A DNA stretch of 8,047 bases from Pseudomonadales bacterium. Lineage in GTDB: Bacteria; Pseudomonadota; Gammaproteobacteria; Pseudomonadales; Litorivicinaceae. Below are positions 1-7,463 of the stretch, one piece after another; within the stretch, counting starts at the first letter, position 1; the number at the start of each line of letters is the position of its first letter. The translations under genes were made by a program, and so were the position numbers. A model generated the notes under the pieces. It was not told the origin of the DNA, ran no database searches, and was given only the letters and a program-made list of their open reading frames with translations. Location: NCBI GenBank assembly GCA_012269655.1, contig JAAXJV010000227.1, positions 1-8,047 on the forward strand. The letters run 5' to 3'.

Positions 1-1554
<1,554 letters not shown>

Positions 1555-1598
1555 TCGCCTTTACTACCCTTTGGGGAAATCATTTTATGGAGATAACC
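1555..1598. promoter_or_regulatory. Short divergent intergenic region between queA and the signalling operon
   Basis: Only 44 bases separate the two divergent start codons. On the minus strand a TAAAAT hexamer (1582-1587) is a fair -10 candidate for queA, but no good -35 is seen 16-18 bases upstream of it. On the plus strand GGAG at 1589-1592 is the ribosome binding site for the gene starting at 1599. A weak TTGTCT (1543-1548) with TACCCT 16 bases on could be a plus-strand promoter lying inside the 5' end of queA. The region is too small for non-overlapping promoters, so transcription signals must overlap each other or the coding sequence. Promoter calls here are inference. Confidence 0.35.
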
Positions 1599-1988
1599 AT
1601 GCGACGGATTTGGCTGGCAGCCCTACTGATCTGGACCGGCAGCGCACTGGCTGACGTATCACTGAACACCAAGCTACAACTACAAGCGGACATGGAGCGT
1701 CACATACAAGGCGTCATGATAAACGGTGTTTATCCGCATATCGACCTAGCTACGGGTGCGCAACAAACCTTATTTCCTGCCGCCGGTCATCCGATGATTT
1801 TGAAGATGAGCCAGGGTGAGTTATTTGTGCTCTGCTCAGAGCTGCGCGATGAATCAGGTCAGTCCCACAATGTGGACTTCTACATGGCCAAATCGGGCGC
1901 ACGCTACAAAGTCATACGGACCGAAGTGGCTAACCGAGCACCGCTGAAAGCCCTGATGGAACGGGGCTTGGTGGCCAAGGTCAACTAG
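1599..1988 (+). CDS. Small exported protein of unknown function, first gene of signalling operon
   Basis: This encodes a 129-residue protein that I do not recognise as a named family. Residues 1-18 are a clear Sec signal peptide: MRR, a hydrophobic core (IWLAALLIWTGSA), and a probable cleavage after SALA before DVSLN, giving a periplasmic protein of about 111 residues. There is no lipobox. The mature part holds one cysteine (in LFVLCSELRD), a VYPHIDLATG segment, and alternating patterns that look like a small beta-rich fold ending in a helix (LKALMERGL). The start at 1599 is chosen because GGAG lies 6 bases upstream and the signal peptide begins right there; a longer frame from 1464 would run through the queA start. 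The stop is only 3 bases before the TTG start of the diguanylate cyclase, so the two are almost certainly translated from one mRNA. A role as a periplasmic accessory of that cyclase is inferred from context alone. Confidence 0.85.
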   Translation: MRRIWLAALLIWTGSALADVSLNTKLQLQADMERHIQGVMINGVYPHIDLATGAQQTLFPAAGHPMILKMSQGELFVLCSELRDESGQSHNVDFYMAKSGARYKVIRTEVANRAPLKALMERGLVAKVN

Positions 1989-1991
1989 CCC

Positions 1992-3272
1992 TTGAAACTC
2001 TTCCCCAAGTTCCTGGGCGTTCTGGTCCCGTGCTTTGCCCTGATGGCAAGCATCGGGCTATGGGTCGAGCGCGATTTCGCCTCGGAGATCGAGACTCAGG
2101 ATTTGGCTCAACGCGTCGGATCCCTGGCCGGAAAAATCGCCACCTCAATGAATCGCCATGATGCGGCCAACCAGCCGCAACTGGCTCAGGACTTACTGGC
2201 GCCGTTGGGTCATGAACCCAGTGTTGTATGCGCTGAGTACCAAGCTAGCGGCCAGCTGGTGGCTCGATATCCGCAGGGACTTGGGTGCCGAAACGCCGTA
2301 TTTGATGATTCGATTGACCTCGCATTGGGCCCAGAGACGTTTTTGAGAGTCGCGCTGACCGAAGACAATTGGCAGGCGCTCGTCAATGCTCAATTGCGTA
2401 ATAGCATGATCAGCCAAGCAGCCGCCTTTGTAGTCGCTCTGATTGCGGCCTCAATCGGCTTTCAAATTTTGGTCAGTCGTCGATTGTCGCGACTCAATCA
2501 AGCCATCCGGCGAGCCGTGATCAAGCGTGAGCGAATCACAATCGACGAAAAAGGTCGGGACGAGATCAGCGAGTTGGTCGTCGAATACAACCGCCTAGCC
2601 AAAATCGAAACCAAACTTGAGGATGCATTGCGTCAACGCAACCAAGAAATCACCCAAGCCAGCCAGACCGATGCACTGACCGGTCTCTACAACCGGGTGT
2701 ATTGCCAGCGTCACCTGAGCCCCGTCCCAGTGCCTGACGTCGACATGACGACGCTGGCTGTGCTCATCGACATCGATCACTTCAAACAGATCAACGACAC
2801 CTATGGCCACCAAGTCGGTGATCAAGTCCTCAAAGAAATGGGCCAACGGCTGACAAACACATTGCGAACCGATAGCACGGCAATTCGCTGGGGCGGCGAA
2901 GAGTTTCTAGTCTTGATTAACAACATTCCGGCGGAATCCGCGCACAAAGTGGTGGAGCGTCTACTAAACGCGATCCGACAAACACCCTTTACCACCGATG
3001 AGGGACCACTCAGGGTTACAGCGTCCTTAGGCGGTTGCCCGATTGATGTGACGGATTCAAGAGACTTGGAGGACATTCTGATCTGGGCCGATCGCGCTTT
3101 GTATTTGAGCAAACAACAAGGGCGCAACCGGGCATGTCTGGTTTGGTCAACACACAATGCGCAGGGGCAACTGGTTCCACAGAACCTGGCCGGCGGGGAA
3201 CTTGAATGGATCGGAATTTTATCTAGTACCTCGTCAACAAGCAGGTCCAATGACATGCAACACGCATCGTGA
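1992..3272 (+). CDS. Membrane-anchored GGDEF diguanylate cyclase with periplasmic sensor and HAMP domain
   Basis: The 426-residue product should make cyclic di-GMP from two GTP. Domains: transmembrane segment 1 about residues 7-24, periplasmic domain about 25-138 with two cysteines (Cys80, Cys99) that could form a disulfide, transmembrane segment 2 about 140-161, HAMP about 162-212, a short coiled coil, and GGDEF about 224-385. Catalytic features are intact: TDALTGLYNR at 227-235, DIDHFKQIND near 260-269, and GGEEF at 301-305 in the A-site. The inhibitory-site slot five residues upstream reads RTDS (292-295) rather than RxxD, so feedback inhibition may be weak or lost. About 40 residues after the domain (387-426) look disordered. 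Translation probably starts at the TTG at 1992, three bases after the preceding stop, giving MKLFPKFLG just before the first membrane helix; a weak AAGG lies 11 bases upstream. No EAL or HD-GYP domain is present. Confidence 0.93.
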   Translation: MKLFPKFLGVLVPCFALMASIGLWVERDFASEIETQDLAQRVGSLAGKIATSMNRHDAANQPQLAQDLLAPLGHEPSVVCAEYQASGQLVARYPQGLGCRNAVFDDSIDLALGPETFLRVALTEDNWQALVNAQLRNSMISQAAAFVVALIAASIGFQILVSRRLSRLNQAIRRAVIKRERITIDEKGRDEISELVVEYNRLAKIETKLEDALRQRNQEITQASQTDALTGLYNRVYCQRHLSPVPVPDVDMTTLAVLIDIDHFKQINDTYGHQVGDQVLKEMGQRLTNTLRTDSTAIRWGGEEFLVLINNIPAESAHKVVERLLNAIRQTPFTTDEGPLRVTASLGGCPIDVTDSRDLEDILIWADRALYLSKQQGRNRACLVWSTHNAQGQLVPQNLAGGELEWIGILSSTSSTSRSNDMQHAS

Positions 3273-3306
3273 TTACCTGCTCATAAACTCGCATTTACTA
3301 GGTTTC

Positions 3307-5286
3307 ATGTTGAAGGCTCCACGACCAGAAGTTCAGAAATACATCGAACTGTTTAAAAAGACCCTGGGTTTCTCGGACACCCTGTGGTGGATCATTGATT
3401 ACAAAGAAGACCCCGGTGTCTTCCGTTGCAGCAAGCGAATGGTTGAGGCCTTTGAGTTAGACGACACAGCCGACCGACATTCGATCGAGCTCACCTGCCC
3501 AATTGCTGGAAACTACCGATATCAGGTGGCCGAAGCCCCAGCCAGGTCGAAAATCTTTGATGAATATCACCAACTTCTGAACGGTGACATCGAGGAGTTC
3601 AACAATCAGTTTCCCTACTCTCTCCGCCAGACTGGAGCAGTACGACATTTCAATAGCCGCGCCTTGGTTCTAGAGCGTGATGATCAGGGTAAAGCGCAAA
3701 TCATGTATGGCATTCTGCGCGACATCAGCGAGTCGGTCGATAACCGTGAAAGGCTGTTAGAAAACAGTCACATCATGATGACAATGCTGGACGAAAAAGA
3801 GGCATTGATCGGCAACTTAGAAGCAGAACTGGCCCGCGACGCCATTTGCCAGGAGCACGACTACGGATACAAGTGGGTCCTGGATCTAAAGCGAAAACTG
3901 ATCCAACCCGATGCCGTCTTAGCTCGCTGGCAAGGTATGGGCTGGCAAGCGGGACATTGGTATCCCGTCGAACAGTTACACGAAAGTATTCCATTGAGTC
4001 ACTATCAGTCCGTAACCAACGAGCTGAAAACCAAGACAGCAAATCTTTCGGAGAGCGACAGCTTTTTTATCGAGCGGCCTCTTACACGGGACGACACGGG
4101 CGAAACGGTCTGGGTCAAACTGTACGGCAAAGTTGCGATACAAAACGGTGAGCGATTGATGTACGGCCAAGCGATTGATGTCACCGAGCAAATTAATCGC
4201 AAACGCGAGCTTGAAACCCTTCTTGAACGCCAACGATCCATGTTTGCCATTTTGGGCCATGAATTAAGAACGCCCGCAGCGGCCATCAGCATGCTTGCCA
4301 AAGACACAGCCTCACCCAAAGATTTATTACTGGATCAAATTCATGATGTATCCGAAGGTTTACTGACAGTGCTCGAGGACCTGCGTGTGGTGATTGCGCC
4401 TGATCGGGCAGCCGAGTACAAGCCTGTGTCGAAAAGCCCCAAAGACATCATTGAGCGCGCGATTCGCCCACTGTCGCCACTGGCTCATCAACAAGGGGTG
4501 TCGCTGACTTACGAGTCCAATTTGAATGACGACCACCATCAGGTTTATGAGCAGCTACTACGCCAATCGGTCACCAATCTTGTGAAAAACGCGATTGTGC
4601 ATTCCAAAGGTACACAGATTCGGGTGAACCTCGCCATAGATTCAAAACACAATGAAGCTACTTTAACAATTGAGGATGATGGAGTCGGCTTGCCCTCGCA
4701 CATGATCGAAACGGTGTACGAACCCTTCATAAAAGGAAACAACTCGAGCGACGGTTCAGGCATTGGTTTGTTCGTGGCCAAAGAAATGGCTGAGCGGATG
4801 CAGGGTGAATTGGCTGACTCAGCAAGCTCGCTTGGCGGTGCGAAATTTACCTTAACCTTCCCGGTTGAACGTGCCCAACAAGCTGAATCGCGCGCTACAA
4901 CCCGGGCTGACTTGACCGGCTTACGAGTCCTGTTAGCAGAGGATGATTTATTGATCCGCACCTTGACCCATCAAACATTGGGACGCGCAGGCGCTCAGGT
5001 CGAAGTAGCTGAAGATGGAAAGGTCGCATTAGGAAAGTTTGAGCGCGGCCAATTCGACCTCGTCTTAACCGACATCATGATGCCCGAGTTGGACGGCTTC
5101 GGCCTAACCCGTGCACTTCGGGAACTAGACAAAACGACGCCGATCATCGCTCTGACAGCGGCCGTTTTGGGCGAGGAAACGGATAGAATTCAAGACCTAG
5201 GCGCCACCGGCGTATTACCCAAACCCATTAATCTAAATCGATTAATGGAAACATTGCAGGAATTGGGCATCCAATCAGCGGCCTGA
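3307..5286 (+). CDS. Soluble PAS-PAS hybrid histidine kinase with C-terminal receiver domain
   Basis: The 659-residue product has no membrane segment, so it should act in the cytoplasm. Domains: a PAS-like region about 10-145 ending in IMYGILRDISES, a coiled coil about 143-180, a second PAS-like region about 185-297 ending in LMYGQAIDVTEQ, and HisKA with the phospho-accepting His318 in FAILGHELRTP. The HATPase domain follows with N-box Asn428 (NLVKNAIVHS), G1 DDGVGLP, F-box YEPFIKG and G2 GSGIGLFVAKEM. A receiver at about 538-655 has Asp546/Asp547, the phosphorylation site Asp589 (TDIMMPELDG), Thr617 and Lys639 (LPKPI). All catalytic residues look intact. No HPt or DNA-binding output domain is present, so the final target is elsewhere. 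The start is uncertain: 3307 places MLKAPRPEVQKYIELF directly before the first PAS with a weak AGG nearby, while the ATG at 3250 (AGCAGG upstream) would overlap the cyclase gene by 23 bases; the ATG at 3157 seems too far upstream. It is probably in one operon with the cyclase. Confidence 0.92.
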   Translation: MLKAPRPEVQKYIELFKKTLGFSDTLWWIIDYKEDPGVFRCSKRMVEAFELDDTADRHSIELTCPIAGNYRYQVAEAPARSKIFDEYHQLLNGDIEEFNNQFPYSLRQTGAVRHFNSRALVLERDDQGKAQIMYGILRDISESVDNRERLLENSHIMMTMLDEKEALIGNLEAELARDAICQEHDYGYKWVLDLKRKLIQPDAVLARWQGMGWQAGHWYPVEQLHESIPLSHYQSVTNELKTKTANLSESDSFFIERPLTRDDTGETVWVKLYGKVAIQNGERLMYGQAIDVTEQINRKRELETLLERQRSMFAILGHELRTPAAAISMLAKDTASPKDLLLDQIHDVSEGLLTVLEDLRVVIAPDRAAEYKPVSKSPKDIIERAIRPLSPLAHQQGVSLTYESNLNDDHHQVYEQLLRQSVTNLVKNAIVHSKGTQIRVNLAIDSKHNEATLTIEDDGVGLPSHMIETVYEPFIKGNNSSDGSGIGLFVAKEMAERMQGELADSASSLGGAKFTLTFPVERAQQAESRATTRADLTGLRVLLAEDDLLIRTLTHQTLGRAGAQVEVAEDGKVALGKFERGQFDLVLTDIMMPELDGFGLTRALRELDKTTPIIALTAAVLGEETDRIQDLGATGVLPKPINLNRLMETLQELGIQSAA

Positions 5287-5368
5287 AATCGCTCTCGGGC
5301 ATCCATGCCCTTCGCGATTGACCTACATCCTGTAGGCCTGGACCGGCAACGCCGGTTCTCGTCCGGGC
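5287..5368. repeat. Cluster of short palindromes (REP-like) after the histidine kinase gene
   Basis: Three perfect small inverted repeats follow the kinase stop codon directly: GGGCATCCATGCCC (5297-5310), CCTACA-TCC-TGTAGG (5322-5336) and ACCGGC-AAC-GCCGGT (5342-5356). The first is enclosed by a second pair, AATCGC (5287-5292) with GCGATT (5314-5319), making a longer interrupted stem. The third can alternatively be framed by CCTGGAC (5337-5343) with GTCCGGG (5361-5367). The first two share a CATCC core at the loop. No T-run follows any of them, so they are not typical terminators. The layout resembles REP/BIME-type intergenic repeats, but only one copy lies in this window, so dispersal in the genome is not shown. 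They may protect the 3' end of the operon mRNA. Confidence 0.55.
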
Positions 5369-5381
5369 AAGATCTTCACGC

Positions 5382-5415
5382 ACAAAAAAGCCCGCTTTCG
5401 CGGGCTTCTTTTGTG
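5382..5415. terminator. Bidirectional intrinsic terminator between the kinase gene and tRNA-Leu
   Basis: A perfect stem GCCCGC (5390-5395) with GCGGGC (5400-5405), four-base loop TTTC, is extended by two A-T pairs. On the minus strand it is followed immediately by six T, ending the tRNA-Leu transcript 12 bases past its 3' end. On the plus strand it is followed by TTCTTTTGTG and could end the signalling operon. The minus-strand signal is the stronger. Confidence 0.85.
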
Positions 5416-5417
5416 TT

Positions 5418-5504
5418 TGGTACCAGAGGCCGGACTCGAACCGGCACGCTTTTAAGGGCAACGGATTTTGAATCCGTCGTGTCTACCAATTTCACCACTC
5501 TGGC
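5418..5504 (-). tRNA. tRNA-Leu (anticodon CAA)
   Basis: The 87-base gene folds as a class II tRNA: acceptor GCCAGAG with CTCTGGT, D-stem GTG/CAC with the AAATTGGTAGA loop, anticodon stem ACGGA/TCCGT with loop TTCAAAA (anticodon CAA at 5468-5470), a 15-base variable region, T-arm GCCGG-TTCGAGT-CCGGC, then discriminator A and encoded CCA. The long variable arm, discriminator A and TTCAAAA loop match E. coli tRNA-Leu(CAA). It reads UUG codons. The first acceptor pair is G1-U72 rather than the G-C of the E. coli gene. It stands alone, with its own promoter and terminator. Confidence 0.97.
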
Positions 5505-5515
5505 AATGGCCGCGG

Positions 5516-5544
5516 ATACTACCCAAGCCTGCGATCAGTGACAA
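5516..5544 (-). promoter_or_regulatory. Sigma70-type promoter of tRNA-Leu with GC-rich discriminator
   Basis: Read on the minus strand, TTGTCA (5539-5544) is followed after exactly 17 bases by TAGTAT (5516-5521). The next bases are CCGCGGCC, a GC-rich discriminator of the kind seen at stable-RNA promoters under stringent (ppGpp) control. The predicted start lies a few bases before the mature tRNA 5' end at 5504, leaving a very short leader for RNase P to remove. Hexamers and spacing are seen directly; stringent control is inferred from the discriminator. Confidence 0.75.
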
Positions 5545-5599
5545 GCCTGAATATACAATTTCCCGCGTATTTAGTACCTAAACGCAGTATTCCAAAGAA

Positions 5600-5617
5600 G
5601 TAACACACAGGTAACAC
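5600..5617 (+). repeat. Tandem 7-base direct repeats with 11-base period, possible regulator site
   Basis: GTAACAC occurs at 5600-5606 and again at 5611-5617, so the copies are 11 bases apart. A related GCTAAC follows at 5625-5630, and CACAG (5606-5610) is inverted against CTGTG (5621-5625). Heptamer direct repeats separated by four bases are typical of half-sites for OmpR/PhoB-type response regulators, which bind head to tail once per helical turn. They lie 56 bases or more before the possible small ORF at 5673. No clear -35/-10 pair was found next to them, so the regulator and even the function are inferred. Confidence 0.35.
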
Positions 5618-5672
5618 TTTCTGTGCTAACTTCAAGATACCCAATCCGGGGATAGATGCAGGAGAGGCCCAT

Positions 5673-5798
5673 ATGAAAGCCCTTCAACGAAACGCGATCT
5701 TCCATGGACCACTGACTGGGGTATTTCAGACCCCGTTCTCCCTTTTCCTCTGGATGCGCTCCAGGAGTCCGCATCGACTGCCCCGACCGCCCAGTTGA
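5673..5798 (+). CDS. Possible 41-codon small ORF, or part of a small RNA
   Basis: An ATG at 5673 follows a strong GGAGAGG (5661-5667) by five bases and opens a 41-residue frame starting MKALQRNAIFHGPLTG and ending in an Arg/Pro-rich tail (RSRSPHRLPRPPS). I recognise no family. The frame has a short hydrophobic stretch (PFSLFLW), too short to call a membrane helix. The same bases can form hairpins: GGGGT (5717-5721) with ACCCC, CTGGA with TCCAG near 5750-5766, and TCGACT (5774-5779) with AGTCGA (5811-5816). A strong terminator ends the segment 26 bases after the stop. A small protein, an untranslated regulatory RNA, or a leader controlling the downstream RDD gene are all possible. The ribosome binding site favours translation, but the evidence is thin. 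Confidence 0.35.
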   Translation: MKALQRNAIFHGPLTGVFQTPFSLFLWMRSRSPHRLPRPPS

Positions 5799-5823
5799 CG
5801 GCCAGACTTGAGTCGACCTTGCC

Positions 5824-5855
5824 AAAGCCCAGCCCTGCTGGGCTTTGCTTTATTT
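5824..5855 (+). terminator. Strong intrinsic terminator upstream of the RDD gene
   Basis: A perfect 10-base stem, AAAGCCCAGC (5824-5833) with GCTGGGCTTT (5837-5846) and loop CCT, is followed by GCTTTATTT on the plus strand. The minus strand lacks a T-run after the stem, so it acts on plus-strand transcription. The signalling operon already has a terminator at 5382-5415, so this one implies a separate plus-strand transcript beginning after the tRNA gene. It stands 47 bases before the RDD start codon and could also act as an attenuator for that gene. Confidence 0.85.
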
Positions 5856-5901
5856 GGCCTTATACACTGGCTACACTGCGCCGGATTCTTGAGGACCCTA
5901 A

Positions 5902-6411
5902 ATGACCAGCCCAATCGATCCCTTACGCCCCACGCTGGGCCCCGCCCCTTGGTTTGGCCGCTTAGTCGCCGGCTTTTATGACCTGTTTATCTTGCTCGCT
6001 GTTTGGTTGATCGTCTCGAACCTGATTCAGTTTATTTTTGGTGAGACGCAAGCCAACCTAATGCAGGCAGCTTTGCTGTTTGTCGCGTGGTTATTTTTTG
6101 GCCACCTATGGACTAAAACAGGCCGAACGCTGGGCATGCAGGCTTGGCATCTAAGACTCGAAAGCCAGGACGGACGCCTGATGACCTGGAAACAGGCCAC
6201 CGCGCGCTTTGCGTGGGTTACTTTGTTTGTAGGTGGGTTTTATTTGGGCCTGATCTTATTGTCGGTCGGCAATGCCGTGTTGGGCGGATCTTTACTAGTG
6301 GCAGGCTTGGCCGCTCAACTCAGCGCGATTGGCCAACCCGATCGCCGCACCTGGTGGGATCGATTCAGCGGCACCCGGTTAGTGGCGGTGGCTAAAGTCA
6401 AAAGTCAGTGA
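5902..6411 (+). CDS. RDD family membrane protein
   Basis: The 169-residue product is a polytopic inner-membrane protein of the RDD family (named for conserved Arg and two Asp). Visible hallmarks are Arg20 and Asp27 in RLVAGFYD, GRTLGMQAWHLRL at residues 74-86, an ARF motif at 101-103, and WWDRFSGTRLV at 151-161 with Asp153. Hydrophobic segments lie at about 22-45, 52-70 and 104-142, the last probably two helices. The family's role is poorly defined; some members have been linked to ion or proton transport. The start is supported by GAGG seven bases upstream. The gene converges on lptG, and its last 7 bases overlap the end of that gene. RDD genes are often found next to lptG/lptF in Pseudomonas-like genomes, so this is a familiar arrangement. 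Confidence 0.93.
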   Translation: MTSPIDPLRPTLGPAPWFGRLVAGFYDLFILLAVWLIVSNLIQFIFGETQANLMQAALLFVAWLFFGHLWTKTGRTLGMQAWHLRLESQDGRLMTWKQATARFAWVTLFVGGFYLGLILLSVGNAVLGGSLLVAGLAAQLSAIGQPDRRTWWDRFSGTRLVAVAKVKSQ

Positions 6412-7463
6412 GCTCGGCGGAACATCGCCACCGCAAGGATCAGTGCCAGCAGAGCTGGCAAACCCACTGACAACAAGGGGTGCGTATTGTAGACCAGCGC
6501 GATTGGACCGGTGATGTCTTGCACCAACTTAAAGCCTAAACCGACAATGATGCCCATAAACAAGCGGGTTCCAATCGGTGAAGATCGCAACGGTCCAAGA
6601 ATGAATCCGACGGCTGCCAGCACCAAACACACCACCGAGAACGGTAGAAACAACGCCTGATACAGGTACAATGCCGGACGGCGCGTATCCAATCCGTCGG
6701 CCTGCAATTGGTCTACCAGTCGCCACAGCGACAGCGGCGGTAAAAATTGCGGATCGACCCTGGATAGCGACAACTCGGCCGCACCAATCTCGACCCCTAA
6801 GCTACGCTGATCCGATCGATCACTAGAGATTTGTTGCTCGCCGACCTGAATGCCGCGTATGTCACGCAATTGCCAATCACCAGGACGGATTTGACCCAGC
6901 TTAGCCCCAGCTGCGGCTTGCAGACGCTGGGATGCATCGAACTCAAACCAACGGATGTTCGAGGCCTCGCCCCGGGAATTCACACTGCCTAGGTTCACGT
7001 AACCTGACGGCAAGCGATGCCACAGACCACGCACCGATTGGTTCAGCTCGCCGCGCCCTTGTTTAATCGATTTGTAGTTTTCCGCGGTCACGCTGGTAAA
7101 GGGCACCACCGCCTGTGATAACGCCAATCCGACCAGCCCCAAAACAAAACCCGGAGTGCAGCTTAAAAAGACAATCCGACTCAATGACCAGCCGGCAGCG
7201 CGGGCTGCAATCAGCTCGCTGGAACTGGCCAAACTGCCCAGACCCATCAAGGCACCAATAAGCCCCATTAACGGAAGATCACGGACGAGGGCCTCGGGCA
7301 CATTGAACAATGAATAAACAATCGCCTCTTTAAAACCGTAATCACGGCCAGCGTTGCCGACTTCGTCGATGACTTCAAAGGTAAAAGTCAGGCCCAGCAG
7401 AATGACCATGGCAATCATGGTGGCGCCCGCAACTCGGGTTTGAAAATACCAAGCGAGCTTCAT
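6405..7463 (-). CDS. lptG: LPS export ABC transporter permease LptG
   Basis: LptG pairs with LptF and the ATPase LptB2 in the inner membrane to extract lipopolysaccharide and push it onto the LptC-LptA bridge. The 352-residue product is of normal length. Three N-terminal membrane helices lie at about 11-32, 62-82 and 97-120, a periplasmic beta-jellyroll domain at about 125-255, and three C-terminal helices at about 270-290, 301-322 and 328-347. The SSELIAARAAGWS segment (81-93), before the third helix, is a family signature for the region contacting the ATPase. The start at 7463 is chosen because its ATG overlaps the lptF stop as ATGA, GAGG lies 6 bases upstream, and MKLAWYFQTRVAGAT is the usual N-terminus. 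A longer frame from 7535 would run through lptF. LptF and LptG are related; C-terminal position in the operon supports LptG. Confidence 0.95.
   Translation of the reverse strand: MKLAWYFQTRVAGATMIAMVILLGLTFTFEVIDEVGNAGRDYGFKEAIVYSLFNVPEALVRDLPLMGLIGALMGLGSLASSSELIAARAAGWSLSRIVFLSCTPGFVLGLVGLALSQAVVPFTSVTAENYKSIKQGRGELNQSVRGLWHRLPSGYVNLGSVNSRGEASNIRWFEFDASQRLQAAAGAKLGQIRPGDWQLRDIRGIQVGEQQISSDRSDQRSLGVEIGAAELSLSRVDPQFLPPLSLWRLVDQLQADGLDTRRPALYLYQALFLPFSVVCLVLAAVGFILGPLRSSPIGTRLFMGIIVGLGFKLVQDITGPIALVYNTHPLLSVGLPALLALILAVAMFRRAH

Noticed and set aside
2822..3256. A 144-codon minus-strand open frame inside the cyclase gene
   Set aside because: It is a shadow of the GGDEF coding frame, with no recognisable domain.
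5305..5541. A 78-codon plus-strand open frame containing RTRTGTLLRATDFESV
   Set aside because: It is the antisense translation of tRNA-Leu, a well-known false protein call; it also crosses the terminator and the tRNA promoter.
5640..5720. Possible riboswitch (glycine or c-di-GMP class), suggested by the GGAGAGG stretch and the nearby cyclase
   Set aside because: The conserved core sequences of both classes are absent, and GGAGAGG is better explained as a ribosome binding site.
5571..5825. An 84-codon minus-strand open frame
   Set aside because: It has no recognised domain and runs antisense to the segment with the plus-strand ribosome binding site and terminator.
5845..5877. Promoter for the RDD gene (TATACA at 5861 or TACACT at 5872)
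   Set aside because: No -35 hexamer stands at acceptable spacing from either; TTGCTT at 5845 is 21 bases from TACACT.
5726..5914. A 62-codon minus-strand open frame
   Set aside because: It crosses the terminator stem and the RDD start, and shows no recognisable domain.
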